DNA from: Nocardia sp. | GTDB taxonomy: Bacteria > Actinomycetota > Actinomycetes > Mycobacteriales > Mycobacteriaceae | Length of the DNA stretch: 6,869 nucleotides | Assembly (NCBI GenBank): GCA_013361595.1 | Contig: JABFXT010000139.1 | Location: 1-6,869, forward strand | Reading direction: 5' to 3' | Shown: in pieces, positions 4,058 through 6,869 of the stretch | Layout: each line of letters opens with the position of its first letter | Numbering within the stretch: the stretch's first letter is position 1 | Program-made: the position numbers and the translations under genes | The notes under the pieces: model-generated | Seen by the model: the letters and a program-made list of their open reading frames with translations, nothing else | The model's database searches: none | Told to the model about the DNA's origin: nothing

Positions 4058-6445
4058 GTGCCGATCACACGTGCGCTCCTGAAGCTGGCGGGCAGCTGTG
4101 TACTCGCCTCCGTGCTCGTAGCCGGATTGTTGTTCCCGGTCGCCGGAGGTTTCGGATTCGTCTCGAACCGCGCCGCCGACGCCGTCGACAACGTGTCCGC
4201 GGAACTGGTCGAGGGAACCGTCCCCGCCGTATCCACCATGGTGGACGCGGCCGGTAATCCCATCGCCTGGCTGTACGAGCAGCGCCGGTTCGAAGTACCC
4301 AGCGACCGGATCTCCAACGATATGAAGCTGGCCATCGTCTCCATCGAGGACAAGCGCTTCGCCGATCACCACGGCGTGGACTGGCAGGGCACCATTCGCG
4401 CCTTCCTCACCAACACCAGCAGCGGTGAGGTCCAGCAGGGCGCCTCGACCCTGGACCAGCAGTACGTGAAGAACTTCAATCTGCTGGTGGTCGCCAAGAC
4501 CGACGCCGAACGCCGCGCCGCCATCGAAACCACCCCGGCGCGCAAGATCCGCGAGATCCGGATGGCGCTGACCCTGGACAAGGAACTCACCAAGGACGAG
4601 GTCCTCACGAGGTATCTGAACCTGGTCCCGTTCGGTAACTCCTCCTACGGCATCCAGGACGCCGCCCAGACCTACTTCGGTATCGACGCCAAGGACCTGA
4701 ACATCGCCCAGTCGGCGATGCTGGCCGGAATGGTGCAGTCCAGCTCCAAGCTGAATCCCTATACCAACCCCGAGGGCGTCACCGACCGCCGGAATACCGT
4801 GCTGGACACCCTGATCCAGAACATCCCCAGCCGGGCCGCGGAGTTCCACGCCGCGAAATCTCAGCCGCTGGGCGTCCTGCCCGAGCCGAAGGGCCTGCCC
4901 CGGGGCTGCATCGCCGCCGGTGACCGCGGATTCTTCTGCGATTACGCCCTGTCGTACCTGGCCAATGCCGGGCTCAGCAAAGAACAGATCGAAAAGGGCG
5001 GCTATCTGATCCGCACCACGCTGGATCCCGCCGTCCAGGATTCGGTGAAGCGGTCGGTCAACGCGAACGCCGACCCCCATCTCGAGAACATCGCCTCGCT
5101 CATGTCGCTGATCGGCCCGGGCAAGGACAAACATCCGCTGCTGGCGATGGCGAGCAGTCGTACCTACGGCCTGAACCGGGACGCGCACGAAACCCTGCTC
5201 GGCCAGCCCTACTCGATGGTCGGTGACGGCGCGGGCTCGGTGTTCAAACTCTTCACCACCGCCGCCGCGATGGAGAAGGGCATGGGCACCAACGCCCAGC
5301 TGGATGTGCCGTCACGCTTCGATGCCCGGGGTATGGGTAACGGTGGCGCCCCCGGTTGCCCGCCCGCCACCTACTGTGTCGAGAACGCCGGCAACTACCG
5401 GTCGCCCATGTCGGTGACCGAGGCACTGGCCACTTCGCCGAACACGGCCTTCGTGAAACTCATCCAGGCCGTCGGCGTGACCCCGACCGTGGATATGGCC
5501 GTCCGCCTCGGCCTGCGCTCCTACACCGATCCCGGCACGTCCGGTCACGACGACAACCAGAGCCTCGCCGATATGATCAAGGGCCAGAATCTCGGCTCGT
5601 TCACCCTGGGCCCGCTCGCGGTGAATCCGCTGGAACTGTCCAATGTGGCCGCGACTCTCGCCTCCGGCGGAACCTGGTGCCCGCCCTCCCCGATCGCCGA
5701 AGTGATCGACCGCTACGGCAAACCGGTTCCGCTCACCGAACAGGCCTGCGAGCAGGTCGTCGAACCGGGTCTCGCCAACACCCTGGCCAATGCCATGGGC
5801 AAGGACTCGGCCGGCGGCGGTACGGCGTCGGCGGCCGCCGGATCGGCCGGATGGAACATGCCGGTATCCGCCAAAACGGGTACCACCGAAAGCCACCGGT
5901 CCTCGGCCTTCCTGGGCTTCACCAATTCCCTCGCCGGCTCGGTCTACGTCTACGGCGACAGCCCGACCCCCGGTGAGATCTGCTCCTTCCCCCTGCGCAA
6001 CTGCCCGGCCAGCGATGCCAACGGCCTGTTCGGCGGTAACGAGCCCGCCCGGACGTGGTTCGGCGCCGTCAAGGGGGTGGTGGCGAACTTCCCGCCCCCG
6101 GCCCTGCCGCCGATAGACGAGAAATATGTCCGTGGCGCCGAGAACGCACAGGTTCCCGATGTCGTCGGGATGACCGCGGGCGAGGCGACCGGAGCGCTCA
6201 CCGGCGCCGGTTTCAAGGTCACCTCGGTGACCTCGACCGGCTCGGCACCCAAGGGCACGGTCACGGGGTCGACCCCGAACGGGTCGGCGATTCCCGGATC
6301 GCAGGTGACGATCTATATCAGCGACGGCACGGTCCGTGAACCACCGCCGCCGGGCAGGCCGGCCGCGACCACCCCGAACGCTCCCGGGTTGCCGCTGCCG
6401 CCGTTCCTGCCGCCGATCCCGATCCCGGTACCCATCCCCCGCTGA
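4058..6445 (+). CDS. ponA2: Bifunctional class A penicillin-binding protein PonA2 (GT51, transpeptidase, PASTA)
   Basis: A 795-residue peptidoglycan synthase that polymerises glycan strands from lipid II and cross-links the peptides outside the membrane. In order: a membrane anchor (about residues 6-34); the GT51 glycosyltransferase with EDKRFADHHGVD (97-108, catalytic Glu97), GASTLDQQYVKN (128-139) and RKIREIR (162-168); the transpeptidase with active serine S394-x-x-K397, S460-P-N462 and K606-T-G608; one PASTA domain (about 697-757); and a proline-rich tail. It closely matches M. tuberculosis PonA2 (Rv3682), which matters under stress and in non-replicating cells. Eight extracytoplasmic cysteines form four near pairs (284/294, 434/440, 541/564, 642/649), probably disulfides. 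The GTG start at 4058 follows a TANNNT element and puts the anchor near the N-terminus. A 52-residue extension from GTG 3902 is possible but unlikely. The gene diverges from whiB4 and converges on the YqeY gene. Confidence 0.95.
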   Translation: MPITRALLKLAGSCVLASVLVAGLLFPVAGGFGFVSNRAADAVDNVSAELVEGTVPAVSTMVDAAGNPIAWLYEQRRFEVPSDRISNDMKLAIVSIEDKRFADHHGVDWQGTIRAFLTNTSSGEVQQGASTLDQQYVKNFNLLVVAKTDAERRAAIETTPARKIREIRMALTLDKELTKDEVLTRYLNLVPFGNSSYGIQDAAQTYFGIDAKDLNIAQSAMLAGMVQSSSKLNPYTNPEGVTDRRNTVLDTLIQNIPSRAAEFHAAKSQPLGVLPEPKGLPRGCIAAGDRGFFCDYALSYLANAGLSKEQIEKGGYLIRTTLDPAVQDSVKRSVNANADPHLENIASLMSLIGPGKDKHPLLAMASSRTYGLNRDAHETLLGQPYSMVGDGAGSVFKLFTTAAAMEKGMGTNAQLDVPSRFDARGMGNGGAPGCPPATYCVENAGNYRSPMSVTEALATSPNTAFVKLIQAVGVTPTVDMAVRLGLRSYTDPGTSGHDDNQSLADMIKGQNLGSFTLGPLAVNPLELSNVAATLASGGTWCPPSPIAEVIDRYGKPVPLTEQACEQVVEPGLANTLANAMGKDSAGGGTASAAAGSAGWNMPVSAKTGTTESHRSSAFLGFTNSLAGSVYVYGDSPTPGEICSFPLRNCPASDANGLFGGNEPARTWFGAVKGVVANFPPPALPPIDEKYVRGAENAQVPDVVGMTAGEATGALTGAGFKVTSVTSTGSAPKGTVTGSTPNGSAIPGSQVTIYISDGTVREPPPPGRPAATTPNAPGLPLPPFLPPIPIPVPIPR

Positions 6446-6485
6446 CCCGGCCGGTGTGGGCGCGGCCGGGACCGGGATCCGGTCC
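6446..6485. terminator. Two overlapping hairpins between ponA2 and yqeY
   Basis: Directly after the ponA2 stop, CCCGGCC (6446-6452) pairs with GGCCGGG (6464-6470) across an 11-base loop. GGACCGG (6469-6475) pairs with CCGGTCC (6479-6485) across a 3-base loop; it ends on the first base of the minus-strand stop triplet of the YqeY gene. The stems share two bases, so they may be alternatives, one for each direction. No U-tract follows. Termination of both convergent genes is inferred from position and stem strength. Confidence 0.55.
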
Positions 6486-6869
6486 TACAGCCGCGCCTTC
6501 ACCGCCGCCGAGATCCGCGATCCATCGGCCTTACCGGCGGCCAGTTCGGACGCCACCTTCATGACCTGCCCCATCTGCCGCATCCCGGGCCGTTCGCCGA
6601 GTTGCTCCGCGACCTGGGCGATCGCGGTATCGGCGAGGTCGGCGACCTCGGCTTCGGTCAACTGGGTGGGCAGGTACTCATCGATGATCCGGCCCTCGGC
6701 GTGCTCATTGGCCGCCAGCTCACCGCGGCCCGCCTGGGTGTAGATCTCCGCGGACTCGTTCCGTTTCTTCGATTCCTTGGCGAGCACTGCCACGATCTCG
6801 GCGTCGGACAGTTCGCGGGCTTCCTTCCCGGCGACCTCGGCCGTCTGGACGGCGGCCAGCATCATTCGC
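6485..6869 (-). CDS. GatB/YqeY domain-containing protein, N-terminus beyond window edge
   Basis: About 127 C-terminal residues of a YqeY-family protein are visible. YqeY is the free-standing form of the tail domain of GatB, part of the tRNA-dependent amidotransferase that makes Gln-tRNA or Asn-tRNA. The role of free YqeY is not settled; tRNA binding is suspected. Family landmarks are EVAGKEARELSD near the visible start, VLAKESKKR, the segment ELAANEHAEGRIIDEYLPTQL, and the C-terminal MRQMGQVMKV followed by KADGSRIS. The protein is entirely polar and helical with no membrane segment. Two ATG codons lie at 6865 and 6862, but an open frame (an Arg codon) continues to the edge and family members carry roughly 20-30 residues before this point, so the true start is probably outside. 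M. tuberculosis Rv3688c is the comparable gene; there it does not adjoin ponA2 as I recall. Confidence 0.88.
   Translation of the reverse strand, partial: RMMLAAVQTAEVAGKEARELSDAEIVAVLAKESKKRNESAEIYTQAGRGELAANEHAEGRIIDEYLPTQLTEAEVADLADTAIAQVAEQLGERPGMRQMGQVMKVASELAAGKADGSRISAAVKARL

Noticed and set aside
3842..5188. A 448-codon minus-strand open frame opposite ponA2.
   Set aside because: Composition is that of an antisense frame, no domain is recognisable, and the plus strand encodes conserved PonA2 catalytic motifs throughout.
1..6869. CRISPR arrays, tRNA or rRNA genes, insertion sequences, phage or attachment sites.
   Set aside because: No regularly spaced repeats, cloverleaf-like segments, transposase or integrase sequences were seen. 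Every gene belongs to a conserved chromosomal block.

Overview
The window is high-GC DNA from a mycolic-acid actinobacterium. Gene order and protein sequences match the conserved Mycobacterium tuberculosis Rv3677c-Rv3682 block (MBL hydrolase, RidA-like, DUF4177, two ArsA/Get3-like ATPases, WhiB4, PonA2). A Nocardia or close relative is my best guess, because PonA2 is followed directly by a convergent GatB/YqeY gene rather than by the Rv3683-type gene I recall next in M. tuberculosis. The genus is inferred, not proven. I recognise every gene and see no mobile element, CRISPR array, tRNA or rRNA.

Layout. Minus strand, left: the 5' end of a metallo-beta-lactamase-fold hydrolase (1-211, cut by the window edge), a RidA/YjgF-family protein (295-780), and a 54-residue DUF4177 protein (786-950) only 5 bases upstream of ridA. 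Plus strand: two ArsA/Get3-type ATPase genes (1101-2138 and 2135-3274) that overlap by four bases and so are probably made together. They end at a 17-bp perfect hairpin terminator shared with the convergent whiB4 gene (3384-3707, minus). A 350-base divergent spacer (3708-4057) separates whiB4 from ponA2 (4058-6445, plus), a bifunctional class A penicillin-binding protein with a single PASTA domain. PonA2 converges on a GatB/YqeY-domain gene (6485-6869, minus) whose start lies beyond the right edge.

How the genes may work together. The two ATPases look like an obligate heterodimer. The first keeps the signature lysine of the deviant P-loop but has an altered switch I. The second keeps the switch I Asp-Pro-Ala but has serine in place of the lysine. 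Because this lysine acts across the dimer in the family, one complete composite ATP site is predicted. WhiB4 is an Fe-S redox regulator, and in M. tuberculosis it is tied to oxidative stress and beta-lactam response. Its divergent neighbour PonA2 is a beta-lactam target whose extracytoplasmic region carries four closely spaced cysteine pairs. A CRP-like 20-bp palindrome sits in the spacer between them.

Regulatory signals. The first ATPase gene and ponA2 both begin with GTG, lack a Shine-Dalgarno sequence, and have a TANNNT -10 element 6-7 bases upstream, as expected for leaderless mRNAs. Inverted repeats that could be operators lie before the MBL gene (225-247) and between DUF4177 and the ATPases (995-1011). 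No wholly new system is evident. The most interesting points are the complementary ATPase active sites and the unassigned palindromes.
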